The notes beneath the pieces are model-generated. The model was not told the DNA's origin, ran no database searches, and saw only the letters and a list, made by a program, of their open reading frames with translations. DNA of 64,000 bases, from the NCBI GenBank assembly GCA_019638275.1, contig JAHBUC010000013.1, positions 1 to 64,000 of the forward strand, written 5' to 3'. The first letter of the stretch is position 1. Each line of letters opens with the position of its first letter. The translations under genes were made by a program, and so were the position numbers. This stretch comes from Cyclobacteriaceae bacterium (GTDB lineage: Bacteria > Bacteroidota > Bacteroidia > Cytophagales > Cyclobacteriaceae). Positions 34,207-44,056 of the stretch are shown here, piece by piece.

Positions 34207-35508
34207 TCAATAACGGTAATACTCGGGCTTAAACGGCCCTTTAACTTCCACTCCAATGTATTTGGCTTGCTCCGGAGAAAGTGTCTCCAGCTCCACACCA
34301 ATTTTCTTCAGGTGCAGCATGGCCACTTTCTCATCCAGGTGTTTCGGTAGCATGTAAACTTTGTTTTCATACTTACCTGCATTGTTCCACAATTCAATTT
34401 GTGCCAGTGTTTGGTTTGTGAATGAATTCGACATCACAAACGAAGGGTGGCCTGTAGCACAACCTAAGTTCACCAAACGGCCTTCGGCCAATAAGATGAT
34501 CTGGTTTCCACTCTTCAACGTATACAAATCAACCTGAGGTTTAACTTCATCACGGCTGGCATTGGCTTTCAACCACGCTACATCAATCTCATTATCAAAG
34601 TGGCCGATGTTACATACGATGGCCTTATCTTTCATCGCCTGGAAGTGGCGGGCTTGTACAATACCAAAGTTACCGGTAGCCGTCACTACAATGTCGGCTT
34701 CTTTTACAGCATCGTCCATTTTCTTCACTGCGTATCCATCCATTGCAGCCTGCAGTGCACAGATCGGATCAATTTCCGTTACAATAACACGCGCACCGGC
34801 TCCACGCAACGAAGCAGCAGAACCTTTTCCAACATCACCATAACCGGCAACGACTGCTACTTTACCCGCCATCATCACATCGGTTGCTCTGCGGATTGCA
34901 TCAACAAGCGATTCCTTGCAACCATACTTGTTATCAAACTTCGACTTGGTAACCGAGTCGTTGATGTTAATGGCTGGCAATGGAAGTTTACCATTGTTCT
35001 CACGCTCAATCAGGCGATGAACACCGGTAGTAGTCTCTTCGGAAATTCCTTTAATGCCGGCAACCAATTCAGGGAAACGATCCAACACCATGTTGGTCAG
35101 GTCGCCACCGTCATCTAAAATCATATTCAAAGGCTTGCCATCTTTAAACGCAAATAAGGTTTGTTCAATGCACCAGTCAAATTCCTGTTCGTTCATACCC
35201 TTCCAGGCAAACACCGGGATACCCGCAGCAGCTATGGCCGCAGCGGCATGATCTTGTGTAGAGAAAATATTGCAGCTCGACCAGGATACTTCAGCACCTA
35301 GTTCGATAAGTGTTTCGATCAACACAGCCGTTTGAATAGTCATGTGTAAACAGCCGGCAATACGCGCGCCTTTCAGGGGCTGCTTAGCGCCATACTCTTC
35401 ACGGATAGCCATAAGGCCCGGCATTTCAGCCTCAGCCAGTTTAATCTCTTTTCTTCCCCAATCTGCCAGGGAAATGTCTTTTACTTTGAATTTGAGCGTG
35501 TCAACCAT
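34207..35508 (-). CDS. ahcY: Adenosylhomocysteinase
   Basis: Hydrolyses S-adenosylhomocysteine to adenosine and homocysteine in the methyl cycle, using bound NAD. The NAD loop [20 protein letters not shown] lies near residue 222, and the substrate residues appear in [13 protein letters not shown] near 56 and [16 protein letters not shown] near 182. The C-terminal [20 protein letters not shown] and the terminal KPEYYRY tail complete the active site of the neighbouring subunit. Length 433 is usual. It is monocistronic with a terminator. I see no SAH riboswitch in its leader. Confidence 0.97.
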   Translation of the reverse strand: MVDTLKFKVKDISLADWGRKEIKLAEAEMPGLMAIREEYGAKQPLKGARIAGCLHMTIQTAVLIETLIELGAEVSWSSCNIFSTQDHAAAAIAAAGIPVFAWKGMNEQEFDWCIEQTLFAFKDGKPLNMILDDGGDLTNMVLDRFPELVAGIKGISEETTTGVHRLIERENNGKLPLPAININDSVTKSKFDNKYGCKESLVDAIRRATDVMMAGKVAVVAGYGDVGKGSAASLRGAGARVIVTEIDPICALQAAMDGYAVKKMDDAVKEADIVVTATGNFGIVQARHFQAMKDKAIVCNIGHFDNEIDVAWLKANASRDEVKPQVDLYTLKSGNQIILLAEGRLVNLGCATGHPSFVMSNSFTNQTLAQIELWNNAGKYENKVYMLPKHLDEKVAMLHLKKIGVELETLSPEQAKYIGVEVKGPFKPEYYRY

Positions 35509-35558
35509 TTTTTATTGAGTTTTTTGTGTTTAAAGCCAGTTTTTTCTTAAGCCAGTGG

Positions 35559-35566
35559 CAAAAATA
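35559..35566 (-). promoter_or_regulatory. TAnnTTTG element upstream of ahcY
   Basis: TATTTTTG on the minus strand, about 50 nt before the ahcY ATG, matches the Bacteroidetes -7 element. I do not see a TTG at standard distance, so this is tentative. Confidence 0.35.
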
Positions 35567-35689
35567 CCATAAAGGATTCAAAAATCCTTATGAGCCACGC
35601 TGCGCTCATTTTAACGATTACAGACCCCTTATTGTTTGAACCATTTCACAGAGCAACCTGTTTGAAAGTTTTGCCTAACTGAATTTATA

Positions 35690-36346
35690 ATGACCAAAAC
35701 ATCTATCAAGGTTGATGTGATTTCCGATGTGGTATGCCCCTGGTGTTACATTGGTAAACGCAGACTTGAAAACGCATTGAATCAACTGGCTGACTCCTTT
35801 TCTTTTGAGATCACCTATCATCCGTTTGAGTTGAACCCCTCCATTCCGGAAACAGGCGTGAATCAGAAAGCATATTTAGCGCAGAAGTTTGGCGGTGATG
35901 AGCGTTACGAGAAAATTACAGCGCACGTTACGCAAGTGGCCGCTGAAGAAGGCCTTGAATTCAATTTCCACAAACAAGCTGTTTCACCCAATACGCGTAC
36001 TGCACATCGCATTATTCAGTTGGCTAAACATGTGAACAAGCAAGTTGAAGTGAAAGAGGCTTTTATGAAAGCTTACTTTACTGATGGCGTTGATTTAAGC
36101 AAAGCAGATAACCTCATTGCTATCGCAGAACAAGCCGGCATGGAACGACCACTGGTGGCACAACTGCTCTCAGGAAATCAGGGTGTAGCAGAGGTTATTC
36201 AGGCGCAGAAAGAAATTCAACAACTCGGTATAACCGGAGTACCCTTTTACATTGTTCAAAACAAATACGGACTATCAGGTGCGCAACCCGCGGAAGCCTT
36301 TATTGAAGTCATTCAAAAAGCTGCCCAGGAAAAAGTATCAGTCTGA
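35690..36346 (+). CDS. DsbA family oxidoreductase, FrnE-like
   Basis: A 218-residue thioredoxin-fold protein without a signal peptide, so probably cytoplasmic. The CPWC redox motif (Cys16-Cys19) lies in ISDVVCPWCYIGKRRLENAL. The middle helical insertion follows, with the sequence SPNTRTAHRIIQLA near residue 102. The cis-Pro loop is GITGVPFYIV near 181. This layout matches the FrnE/2-hydroxychromene-2-carboxylate isomerase-like group, which can act as disulfide reductases or isomerases. Substrate unknown. The last 9 nt overlap the convergent BNR-repeat gene. Confidence 0.9.
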   Translation: MTKTSIKVDVISDVVCPWCYIGKRRLENALNQLADSFSFEITYHPFELNPSIPETGVNQKAYLAQKFGGDERYEKITAHVTQVAAEEGLEFNFHKQAVSPNTRTAHRIIQLAKHVNKQVEVKEAFMKAYFTDGVDLSKADNLIAIAEQAGMERPLVAQLLSGNQGVAEVIQAQKEIQQLGITGVPFYIVQNKYGLSGAQPAEAFIEVIQKAAQEKVSV

Positions 36347-37669
36347 TTTTTTCTTTTTCTTCTTCCCGGATGTTTCTTGCTCTTTTACACCTTCCAGGTC
36401 AGCGTGACGGATCGTGGCTGTCCAGATGCTGGCCTTACCATTATCCAGGCGTGTCCAGGTTGGAATAACAGTACCTCCATGTGCGGCAATACCAATGTGT
36501 GTTCCAAGTGATTCACCTTGCGGCAAAAATGGTGTTTCACTAACTTTTGCATTCTTAAAGGTTGCTCCATGATCAGTCGACCAGGCTAAGTACACATCTG
36601 TTTTATTATCTTCATGGTCTCTTCTGTCGTAATACAGAATGTAGATATGACCGGTAATCTGATCAATGGTCATGGCCGGCATAAACTGATACTTGCCCGG
36701 TTCATCATCATTGATGCGCATGGGTTGTGTCCAGTTATCGCCATAGTTCAGTGAGCGGGTAAAGAAAATATCCGTATCGCCTTCCTCAACCTGCTCGGCC
36801 CATACCAGGTAAAGCGCACCACTAAAGTTTCCCTTCGTATTGTTACACACCAGTGTGGGCAGGCCATTGGCCGACTGAATGCCCGGCACAGAAAAACTCC
36901 ATCCACCCCGTTGTTCCAAAACAGCTATGTCGTTGGTGAGCCAGAAATTTCCGCCATCAAATGAACGATCGAGAAACAGTATCCCATCGTGCGACCAGGC
37001 CACAAACAGCTTTCCATCCGAAGCAACAGCCGGAACAGCGCCTTTTACCGTTCCATCGCCATCATGGCAATCGCCTTCATTAACAGATAGCGTAATCGGT
37101 TTGGCCCATTTCGATCCACTCGAGGATTTACTGAATAAAATCCGTGAGGCACACCCCGGCTCATTGCTCTTTAATTTATCAACCTCTGTCCAGGCCATAT
37201 AAATATTTCCCTTACGGTCGGCAATGGCATTGGGTTGATATTGATCTTTAGGCGGATTGAATCCTACATCATTGCCACCATCCCAGGATTTACCGCCATC
37301 TTTTGATTTTTGTACAACGATCCGATCAAGGAGTTCATCGGTTCCTTCACCCTTTCCGGTTGGGTCAGATAAATGCACGTAGAAAAAATTGCCTGAGAAA
37401 TCAGACAAAACCCTGGCGCCATACCAGATGCCATGAGGGGAAATTAACCGAACATTCTGCCAGTTGGCACCCCCATCATCCGAAACGTACACGTTACCCG
37501 AAGAGGCACCTGCCACGAGTTGTTTCGGGTTTTTAAAGTTTATGGCAATACCCGGATCCGATGGGAACCTTCCACGCTTGTTCACCGTGCTGTCCAGCAG
37601 CCTGTTTACAACCTGGGCATGCGCTCCACAACACCAAAACAAGAAAACCAGTAAAACAGATAGCTTCAT
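36338..37669 (-). CDS. Exported BNR/Asp-box repeat protein (sialidase-like fold)
   Basis: A 443-residue protein with a signal peptide (KLSVLLVFLFWCCGAHAQ). Five Asp-box-like motifs form a beta-propeller: SDDGGANW near 64, KDGGKSWDGG near 128, FDGGNFW near 239, NYGDNWTQP near 303 and TDHGATF near 375. True sialidases also need an Arg triad and FRIP motif, which I do not see clearly, so enzymatic activity is not claimed. The C-terminus ends in a Lys run. Its stop overlaps the FrnE-like gene by 9 nt. Confidence 0.8.
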   Translation of the reverse strand: MKLSVLLVFLFWCCGAHAQVVNRLLDSTVNKRGRFPSDPGIAINFKNPKQLVAGASSGNVYVSDDGGANWQNVRLISPHGIWYGARVLSDFSGNFFYVHLSDPTGKGEGTDELLDRIVVQKSKDGGKSWDGGNDVGFNPPKDQYQPNAIADRKGNIYMAWTEVDKLKSNEPGCASRILFSKSSSGSKWAKPITLSVNEGDCHDGDGTVKGAVPAVASDGKLFVAWSHDGILFLDRSFDGGNFWLTNDIAVLEQRGGWSFSVPGIQSANGLPTLVCNNTKGNFSGALYLVWAEQVEEGDTDIFFTRSLNYGDNWTQPMRINDDEPGKYQFMPAMTIDQITGHIYILYYDRRDHEDNKTDVYLAWSTDHGATFKNAKVSETPFLPQGESLGTHIGIAAHGGTVIPTWTRLDNGKASIWTATIRHADLEGVKEQETSGKKKKKKSD

Positions 37670-37756
37670 ACCACAAACTTAAGCGGTGAAATAAACAAAT
37701 TAAGGGGTGGGATTCAAGATTTCATTATCTTCCAATCGAAATTTATTGTAAAGGTT

Positions 37757-39127
37757 ATGTCTTCAGAGAAGCGATTATTGGTCATGCTCACACAGTTTAT
37801 TCGCGATCGGTTCAACCTCGAAAGCGACAAAGCTGATGAACAGGAAACGCTGGAATACATCCGTAAAGGTGTTGAGTTTAAAGGAACCAACTTATGGATT
37901 CTCATCTTTGCGATTTTTATTGCCTCCATCGGGTTAAACGTTAACTCCACTGCCGTTATTATTGGTGCCATGTTGATCTCTCCGCTGATGGGCCCCATAT
38001 TAGGTATCGGCACCGGGGTTGCCATTAACGACCTTGAGTTGCTTAAGAAGTCGTTTAATAACCTGATGATCGCTACCCTGTTCAGTGTAGCCACCTCTAC
38101 GCTTTATTTTGCAATAAGTCCACTCAGTACAGCGCAATCTGAATTGCTGGCGCGCACCAACCCTACCATTTGGGATGTATTGATTGCCTTCTTTGGTGGA
38201 TTGGCCGGCATTGTGGCAGGTTCTCGAAAAGAAAAAAGCAACGCCATACCCGGTGTGGCCATTGCCACTGCACTTATGCCTCCGCTTTGCACAGCCGGGT
38301 TTGGATTAGCCTCCGGCAACATGTACTACTTCCTCGGTGCGTTTTACCTGTATTTCATCAACAGTGTCTTCATCAGTTTGGCTACTTACATTATTGTTCG
38401 GTTTTTAAAGTATCCCAAAAAGGAATTTTCGGATGAAGCCCGTGAACGTACCGTAAAAATGTGGATCGGTATATTTGTTTTGATAACGATTATACCCAGT
38501 ACCTACCTGGCTTATCGTACGGTTAAGCACAGCATCTTCGAGCGCAATGCGTATCGCTTTATTTCGCAAGAGCTTGACTTTGAAAATTCGCGGGTAATCA
38601 GTCGTGAGTTGTACTCTGATTCGGACGGACAGCGGATTGAGGTTTCATTGTTTGGTGAACCCGTATCGGAAGAACTTATTGAAAATGCGCGCAAGCAATT
38701 ACCAAATTACAATCTTGCTGAAACAGAGTTATCGGTGCTTCAAGGCTATAACGAAGGTGTAAACGAAGCCTCATTGGCCAGTAGCATAAAGAGTGGCTTG
38801 ATTGAAGAGTTGTACAAACAAAACGAACAATCACTGAAGAGCAAAGACGAAAAGATCAAGCTATTGGAATCAGAATTAACGCGTATCAAAACCATTTCAA
38901 ACTATACGCAAGAGTTGTCGCCTGAACTAAAAGCACTATACCCAACCATTACCAACTTTAGTGTAAACCAAAGTTTCCTCATGCGACTGGATTCGCTTCA
39001 ACAGGATACCGTTTACCTGGCTTATGCCAGATTTACCCGTAAACCCAATCGCACTGAAATCAAAAAACTGGATGCGTGGCTAAAAGCGCGGGTTAAATCG
39101 GAAAATGTACAGTTGGTGATTGAATAG
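37757..39127 (+). CDS. DUF389 family membrane protein
   Basis: A 456-residue protein with the DUF389 core: about six hydrophobic helices between residues 40 and 260. Blocks include IASIGLNVNSTAVIIGAMLISPLMGPI and GLAGIVAGSRKEKSNAIPGVAIATALMPPLCTAGFGLA. The C-terminal 190 residues are hydrophilic with a likely coiled coil around LKSKDEKIKLLESELTRIK. The end (NRTEIKKLDAWLKARVKSENVQLVIE) resembles an OmpA/BON-like soluble unit. Function of the family is unknown. It is convergent with the acyltransferase gene, leaving only 6 nt between stops. Confidence 0.88.
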   Translation: MSSEKRLLVMLTQFIRDRFNLESDKADEQETLEYIRKGVEFKGTNLWILIFAIFIASIGLNVNSTAVIIGAMLISPLMGPILGIGTGVAINDLELLKKSFNNLMIATLFSVATSTLYFAISPLSTAQSELLARTNPTIWDVLIAFFGGLAGIVAGSRKEKSNAIPGVAIATALMPPLCTAGFGLASGNMYYFLGAFYLYFINSVFISLATYIIVRFLKYPKKEFSDEARERTVKMWIGIFVLITIIPSTYLAYRTVKHSIFERNAYRFISQELDFENSRVISRELYSDSDGQRIEVSLFGEPVSEELIENARKQLPNYNLAETELSVLQGYNEGVNEASLASSIKSGLIEELYKQNEQSLKSKDEKIKLLESELTRIKTISNYTQELSPELKALYPTITNFSVNQSFLMRLDSLQQDTVYLAYARFTRKPNRTEIKKLDAWLKARVKSENVQLVIE

Positions 39128-39133
39128 TTTACA

Positions 39134-40069
39134 TTACTGAATCTCCTCACCCGGCTTTGTTTTCCAGCGCTCGTGTAACCACAACCATTGGGCCGGGTGC
39201 TTGCGTATCTCCGCCTCAATTACATCGCTGAGGCGTTGGGTGTTCACGCGCATGTCCGTTTCCTCATCACCGGTAATGGTCAACTCCACTTCCGGATAAA
39301 AATTCGCTTCCTGCATACCATCTTCACGCAAATGATAAAAGATGGGCACGATGGCCGCACCGGTTCTCAATGCAAGTAAGGTTGCCCCTATTGGTGTGGC
39401 GCACGGCATACCAAAAAAATCAACAAACACACTCTTTACCCGCGTATCCTGATCAATCAAAATGGCAATGGTTCCGCCAGACTTTAAAGATTTTATCAAC
39501 CGTACTGTTTCCTTTCCCCGTTCAATGGCCGATGCCCCTAATTTGTTGCGTTGTTCCCATAGCAGGTTGGTGAGCCGTTCATCTTTCATGGGCGTACCGA
39601 TAATCAACGGCTTGTAGCCACGAAAGGCAAGCTCGGTTGCTACAAATTCAAATGCTCCGAAATGAGCAGTTAAGAATATCACACCTTTTCCTTTGGCGAA
39701 AGCCCGCTCGGCAATTTCAACGCCATGCACCACCCTGATCTTATTGAAGTCCTCCAACGTGTGAACTTTAAACGCCCGAATGATGTCTCCGGCATTTTTA
39801 CCCATCATCACAAACACCTGTTTAGCAATCGCTTTAATTTCAGCTTCGGATTTTTCCTTTCCGTAAGCCATCTTAAGGTGTTTGGTGGCCAGCTTTCTTG
39901 AACGGCTGGCTACATGAAAGGCCATACCACCCAGAAACCCACACAGCGCCAACCAGGTTTTGCGCGGAAAAAGCCGCGAAATAAAAATCATAAAACGAAC
40001 CAGCCCAAGTATGAGCGGGTAGCGTATCTTTCTGCGGATCTTCTTAAATTTCTTCGATCGTTTTGTCAC
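39134..40069 (-). CDS. Lysophospholipid/lipid A acyltransferase family (LpxL-like)
   Basis: A 311-residue inner-membrane acyltransferase of the HtrB/LpxL family. An N-terminal hydrophobic anchor (LILGLVRFMIFISRLF, about 15-30) precedes the catalytic HX4E motif, HFGAFE near residue 136. RGKETVRLIKSLKSGGTIAILIDQD near 190 follows. The C-terminal HPAQWLWLHERWKTKP motif is characteristic. It probably adds a secondary acyl chain to lipid A or acts on other lipids. The start is 32 nt from the divergent sixA remnant. Confidence 0.88.
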   Translation of the reverse strand: MTKRSKKFKKIRRKIRYPLILGLVRFMIFISRLFPRKTWLALCGFLGGMAFHVASRSRKLATKHLKMAYGKEKSEAEIKAIAKQVFVMMGKNAGDIIRAFKVHTLEDFNKIRVVHGVEIAERAFAKGKGVIFLTAHFGAFEFVATELAFRGYKPLIIGTPMKDERLTNLLWEQRNKLGASAIERGKETVRLIKSLKSGGTIAILIDQDTRVKSVFVDFFGMPCATPIGATLLALRTGAAIVPIFYHLREDGMQEANFYPEVELTITGDEETDMRVNTQRLSDVIEAEIRKHPAQWLWLHERWKTKPGEEIQ

Positions 40070-40101
40070 GCGGCTAAGATACTATTTATCAACATCAAAC
40101 A

Positions 40102-40595
40102 ATGAAAACACTCATTCTCATACGCCATGCCAAGTCCAGTTGGGCCAACCACGACCTTTCAGATTTTGACCGTCCATTGAATAGCGAACGAGGTTTGCGC
40201 GACACGCCTCCGCATGGGTAAGCGTTTGAAAAAAGCCATTACACCCGATAAGCTGTTCCAGCCAGGCCAACCGAGCCCTTACCACCTGTATGTTGTTTGC
40301 TGAAACAATCGGTTTTCCGAAACAAAACATTAAAACAGAGGAACGGTTGTACCATGCCGATGAAGAAGAAATACTGGATATTGTTCAAAACCTGAAAGAA
40401 CCGGACGATGTGGTTATTCTGTTTGGGCACAACCCCGGATTTACCGACTTTGCTAATCACCTGATGAACATTCGCATAGACAATGTGCCTACGTGTGGCG
40501 TTGTGGCCTGTAAACTTCCGGTAAAGCACTGGAAAGATGTTACCTGGCAATCAGGACAACTGCTCTTTTTTGATTTTCCAAAGAATACAGATTGA
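40102..40595 (+). pseudogene. sixA: Phosphohistidine phosphatase SixA, disrupted by two frameshifts
   Basis: Three frames together encode a SixA-like phosphatase. The first (40102-40221) starts [14 protein letters not shown] with the catalytic His9 and stops at a TAA (40219-40221). The middle frame (from about 40210) gives [15 protein letters not shown]. The third (from 40257) gives SSQANRALTTCMLFAETIGF and runs to the end, including the second catalytic-site motif FGHNPGFTDFANHL. An extra C near 40210 and a second indel near 40256 would explain it. Real pseudogene or sequencing error cannot be told apart here. Confidence 0.8.
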
Positions 40596-40600
40596 TTGGT

Positions 40601-41614
40601 TTATAATCCCATCGGGATAAAATCAACAGCACGCTTTTCCAGAATGCCGATCTCGCGAAAGCGGTAGCCCACCACAGCCCGAAACATGGAGGTGGTATTT
40701 ACCACATGCAAATCGCCATACAAAATAGTACGTGCCTGCGCTGAAAAACCCACCCCGCCAAAAAACCGATCGCTGTTGTAGCCGATTCCCAACCTCAGGT
40801 AAGAAGTTGAGTTAATGGTTATGTCATTTTTTTCATCACCTATTTCTCTAAACCGTATCCAATGGTGCGCAGGTCCGATGGCCAACGTACCGTTTAAAAA
40901 CAACTTACGCCAAATCAAGGTATGCGAATAGCCCGGAGTCAGGCTCACGGTTGTGCTGCGCAGCATATCAAAATCAGCGCCTTCTCCCAATTCAGCACGC
41001 GATGCTTCCGTTAAAACAACTGAGTCGGCATCAAGCCTGAACGCATTTATCGTACCGCCTAAAATAAACGAACCCTTACTGCGCAGTTGCTGATCCGCAT
41101 AATTAAACGCTGAACGAAGGGAAAACTTTCGGTTGTTGAATACATAAATTCCCCCTAATCCGAAATTACGCGTGTCAATGTCCGCACGTTGCGGATACGG
41201 TAAACCTGAAGGAATCGTTGTACGCCTGTCATCAATGTAAAAGCCCGTGTACTTTTGGTAATAAACATCTGCTGCAAATTTTTTGGCGAGCAGATTCACC
41301 TGAAGATCACGAACATCGGATTCTCCATAAATCTGTTTGCTCTTCTCATTTAAGGGAATGGCAAATGTGGCCTCGATAGCCACATCAAAAATATAAGCAC
41401 CAACTCCCAATGAGAAGGAGTTATTGGGATAATAGTCGATCCGGTTTTTTTCTTCTTTACGATCGCGTACAGCAAATGACAACGACCGTTGCTTGAGCAC
41501 CGGCCATAGCGAAAACCGGTCGGGGTATTCCTGAATGTAATAAGCGCGTAACGAGTCTTGCGCGAAAACGCCTGTGAAGAGGAAAGTAAAAATCAAAAAA
41601 ACTACAACGCGCAT
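40601..41614 (-). CDS. DUF4421-like exported protein
   Basis: A 337-residue protein with a signal peptide (VVVFLIFTFLFTGVFAQD). Many alternating aromatic strands follow, consistent with an outer-membrane or periplasmic barrel. The pattern PDRFSLWPVLKQRSLSF followed by YYPNNSFSLGVGAYIFDVAIEA fits the DUF4421 family of Bacteroidetes. The C-terminus ends GYRFREIGILEKRAVDFIPMGL. Its ATG shares one base with the hslU stop (TAATG), so it is the last gene of the lon-porQ-hslU cluster. Function unknown. Confidence 0.75.
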   Translation of the reverse strand: MRVVVFLIFTFLFTGVFAQDSLRAYYIQEYPDRFSLWPVLKQRSLSFAVRDRKEEKNRIDYYPNNSFSLGVGAYIFDVAIEATFAIPLNEKSKQIYGESDVRDLQVNLLAKKFAADVYYQKYTGFYIDDRRTTIPSGLPYPQRADIDTRNFGLGGIYVFNNRKFSLRSAFNYADQQLRSKGSFILGGTINAFRLDADSVVLTEASRAELGEGADFDMLRSTTVSLTPGYSHTLIWRKLFLNGTLAIGPAHHWIRFREIGDEKNDITINSTSYLRLGIGYNSDRFFGGVGFSAQARTILYGDLHVVNTTSMFRAVVGYRFREIGILEKRAVDFIPMGL

Positions 41615-43017
41615 TACAGAATGTACTCGCTTAGGTCTTTATTCTTCGCCAACCCCGAAAGTTTTTCGCGTACCAAATCAGCATTGATCGTAATGCGGGC
41701 ATTTGTTGGAATTTTATCCGGTACATCAAACAAAAATTCATTCAACAAGCGACTCATCACCGTGTGTAACCTACGGGCGCCAATGTTCTCCACTTCAGCA
41801 TTGATGGTGAATGCAGTTTTTGCGAGTTCTTCAATCGCATCATCTGTAAATTCAACGGCTACACCTTCCGTTTCAAATAATGCCTGGTACTGACGGGTGA
41901 GTGCATTTTTTGGTTCTTTCAAAATGCGCACAAAATCTTCATGCGTCAGGTTGTTCAGCTCCACACGAATGGGGAAACGCCCCTGAAGTTCAGGAATCAG
42001 ATCAGAAGGTTTGCTGATGTGAAAGGCACCGGCCGCCACAAACAACACATGATCGGTTTTGATCACACCATACTTGGTATTCACCGTGCTGCCTTCCACA
42101 ATCGGAAGCAAATCACGTTGAACGCCTTCCCGGCTTACATCTGGTCCACCGCCACCTTTCTTTGAGCCTGAAGCAATCTTATCGATCTCATCAATAAAAA
42201 TAATTCCGGCATTTTCTGCCCGTTGAATGGCCTCATCCTTTACCTCATCCATATCAATGAGCTTCGAAGCTTCTTCTTCCAATAAAATTCTGCGCGCCTC
42301 TGCCACGGTAACCTTACGCTTTTTCGCCTTCTTTGGCATCATGCCGCTGATCATGTCTTGCAGGTTCATCATGGAAACTTCGTCCATCATGCCCGCTCCA
42401 ATCATGCCTATATTCGGATTACCGGAAGGCTTGATGTTAATATCAATCTTGCGTTCTTCCAGTTCTCCGTTCTTCAACTTCTCCCGAAACAAGGCGCGTG
42501 TACGTTCGTTCAATTCCAGATCGGATGTGGGTATTTGCTGCCCCTCAAGATCTGGCTGCGGAGAAAAACCAGCTTTGGAAGTCTGTTGCTTCAAGGGAGG
42601 AATCAACGCATCCAGAATAACATCTTCCACAATGGCTGCTGCCTTTTCCTTTACTTCCTCCTTCTTTCGCGATTTCACCATGTTCACCGATTGTTCCACC
42701 AGGTCGCGCACCATGCTCTCCACATCGCGGCCCACGTAACCCACTTCAGTAAATTTAGAAGCCTCTACTTTTACAAAAGGCGCATCCGCTAACTTGGCCA
42801 GCCTGCGGGCGATTTCTGTTTTACCCACCCCGGTGGCACCTATCATTAAAATGTTATTGGGAACGATTTCATTTTTTATCTCCGACTTCACACTCATTCT
42901 GCGCCAGCGGTTGCGTAACGCAATGGCCACATTACGCTTGGCATCGTGCTGACCGATAATGTACTTATCCAGCTCGGCAACAATTTGTTGGGGTGTTAAA
43001 TAACTTGAATCCATCAT
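41614..43017 (-). CDS. hslU: HslU, ATPase subunit of the HslUV protease
   Basis: An AAA+ unfoldase that feeds HslV peptidase. Walker [10 protein letters not shown] is at residues 60-68, Walker [13 protein letters not shown] near 276. A long I-domain lies between them (about 110-240), with [19 protein letters not shown] near its end. The C-terminal tail (KDLSEYIL) resembles the segment that activates HslV. Length 467 is typical. The hslV gene is not in this window. The start overlaps porQ by 4 nt and the stop overlaps the DUF4421 gene by 1 nt, indicating tight coupling. Confidence 0.95.
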   Translation of the reverse strand: MMDSSYLTPQQIVAELDKYIIGQHDAKRNVAIALRNRWRRMSVKSEIKNEIVPNNILMIGATGVGKTEIARRLAKLADAPFVKVEASKFTEVGYVGRDVESMVRDLVEQSVNMVKSRKKEEVKEKAAAIVEDVILDALIPPLKQQTSKAGFSPQPDLEGQQIPTSDLELNERTRALFREKLKNGELEERKIDINIKPSGNPNIGMIGAGMMDEVSMMNLQDMISGMMPKKAKKRKVTVAEARRILLEEEASKLIDMDEVKDEAIQRAENAGIIFIDEIDKIASGSKKGGGGPDVSREGVQRDLLPIVEGSTVNTKYGVIKTDHVLFVAAGAFHISKPSDLIPELQGRFPIRVELNNLTHEDFVRILKEPKNALTRQYQALFETEGVAVEFTDDAIEELAKTAFTINAEVENIGARRLHTVMSRLLNEFLFDVPDKIPTNARITINADLVREKLSGLAKNKDLSEYIL

Positions 43018-44024
43018 ATCGTCTTCTTCTTTAAAATCATGTTGTTCAGGTTGGCGTTAAGGGTAACGGCATAATTTGCATTTCCCACGCTATACCGGCT
43101 CTGACTAATCACCAGATCAAATGCTTTGATCTTTGCTGAAATACCAAACGTAAATCCGGTACCGCCTCCGCCAGCATCCGAACGTAATTCATATTGCCTT
43201 AAAAAATTATACCCGGCAAGCACATGTATATTTCTATGCAGCAGTATCTCCGCACCAAAATTAACATGCCCAAGCACTTTGTTAAGGGATTTCAATTGTT
43301 CTTCAGCATTTGGATCATCATATACCTTACCGGGCTGCGTTAGCTTATATGCGGTAAAGGAAAAACGTACAGGCATGTGTTCGGGTTTAAACGTTATACC
43401 GGCCTGCACATCAAACGGTAACGTTGAATCTTCTGTTGCTGTATACTGCTGCAACACAAACCCTGCATTTCGAATCGTGAGTCCAACAGTAAGATCCTGC
43501 TCAGGATGAATGAAAAGTCCACCGATATCAAACAATAAAGCAGAGGATCGAAAACCAGCCAGGTTTGAAAACACGCCCTTCAAATTAATACCTAACCTGA
43601 AATTTGAAACCTGGTGACTCTTACTGATAACCAATGCCGTTTCGCCAGATTGAAAAGTACCGAGCGACAATCCGGTTTCATCAAATCCTTCTACAGCGCC
43701 ATAGTTTATATGTTGAACGCCAAAAGAAATAGCGCCCAGCTTATCGAACGAATGTGTATACGCAAACGTAGCCTGACCCACATCGGCAACATAAAACAGG
43801 TACCCGGCAGAGGCCCATCCGGAAAGTGAATCGCTGACTAAGGCTGGATTACTGAAAAAGAAATTCGGATCGCGATCGGCATGCGAAACATTTACTCCAC
43901 CCAATGCGCCAAGCCGGGCATGCGTGGGTAACGAAAGAAACTCATATGATGAACGACCGCCCATTTGCGCCCACGATCCTTCGCTTAGAGCAATCAGCGC
44001 AATTCCTAGCATGAATCGATACAC
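43014..44024 (-). CDS. porQ: Type IX secretion system protein PorQ
   Basis: A 336-residue outer-membrane beta-barrel with a signal peptide ending GSWAQ. The mature start [22 protein letters not shown] and [16 protein letters not shown] are characteristic of PorQ. PorQ belongs to the T9SS attachment complex that anchors cargo to the cell surface. It follows lon by 32 nt and overlaps hslU by 4 nt (ATGA). The neighbourhood with lon is one I recall from other Bacteroidetes; the hslU partner seems less usual. Start at M1 or M5 (FMLGIAL) cannot be distinguished. Confidence 0.87.
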   Translation of the reverse strand: MYRFMLGIALIALSEGSWAQMGGRSSYEFLSLPTHARLGALGGVNVSHADRDPNFFFSNPALVSDSLSGWASAGYLFYVADVGQATFAYTHSFDKLGAISFGVQHINYGAVEGFDETGLSLGTFQSGETALVISKSHQVSNFRLGINLKGVFSNLAGFRSSALLFDIGGLFIHPEQDLTVGLTIRNAGFVLQQYTATEDSTLPFDVQAGITFKPEHMPVRFSFTAYKLTQPGKVYDDPNAEEQLKSLNKVLGHVNFGAEILLHRNIHVLAGYNFLRQYELRSDAGGGGTGFTFGISAKIKAFDLVISQSRYSVGNANYAVTLNANLNNMILKKKTI

Positions 44025-44056
44025 AGGCGATCAGGGGTTAAAAAGATGGCTCTAAA

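Noticed and set aside
35509-35689. SAH or SAM riboswitch upstream of ahcY
   Set aside because: I found no recognisable conserved core or pseudoknot; only a promoter-like element is visible.
36338-37669. True sialidase activity of the BNR-repeat protein
   Set aside because: Asp-boxes are present but the catalytic Arg triad and FRIP motif were not evident; it is described only by fold.
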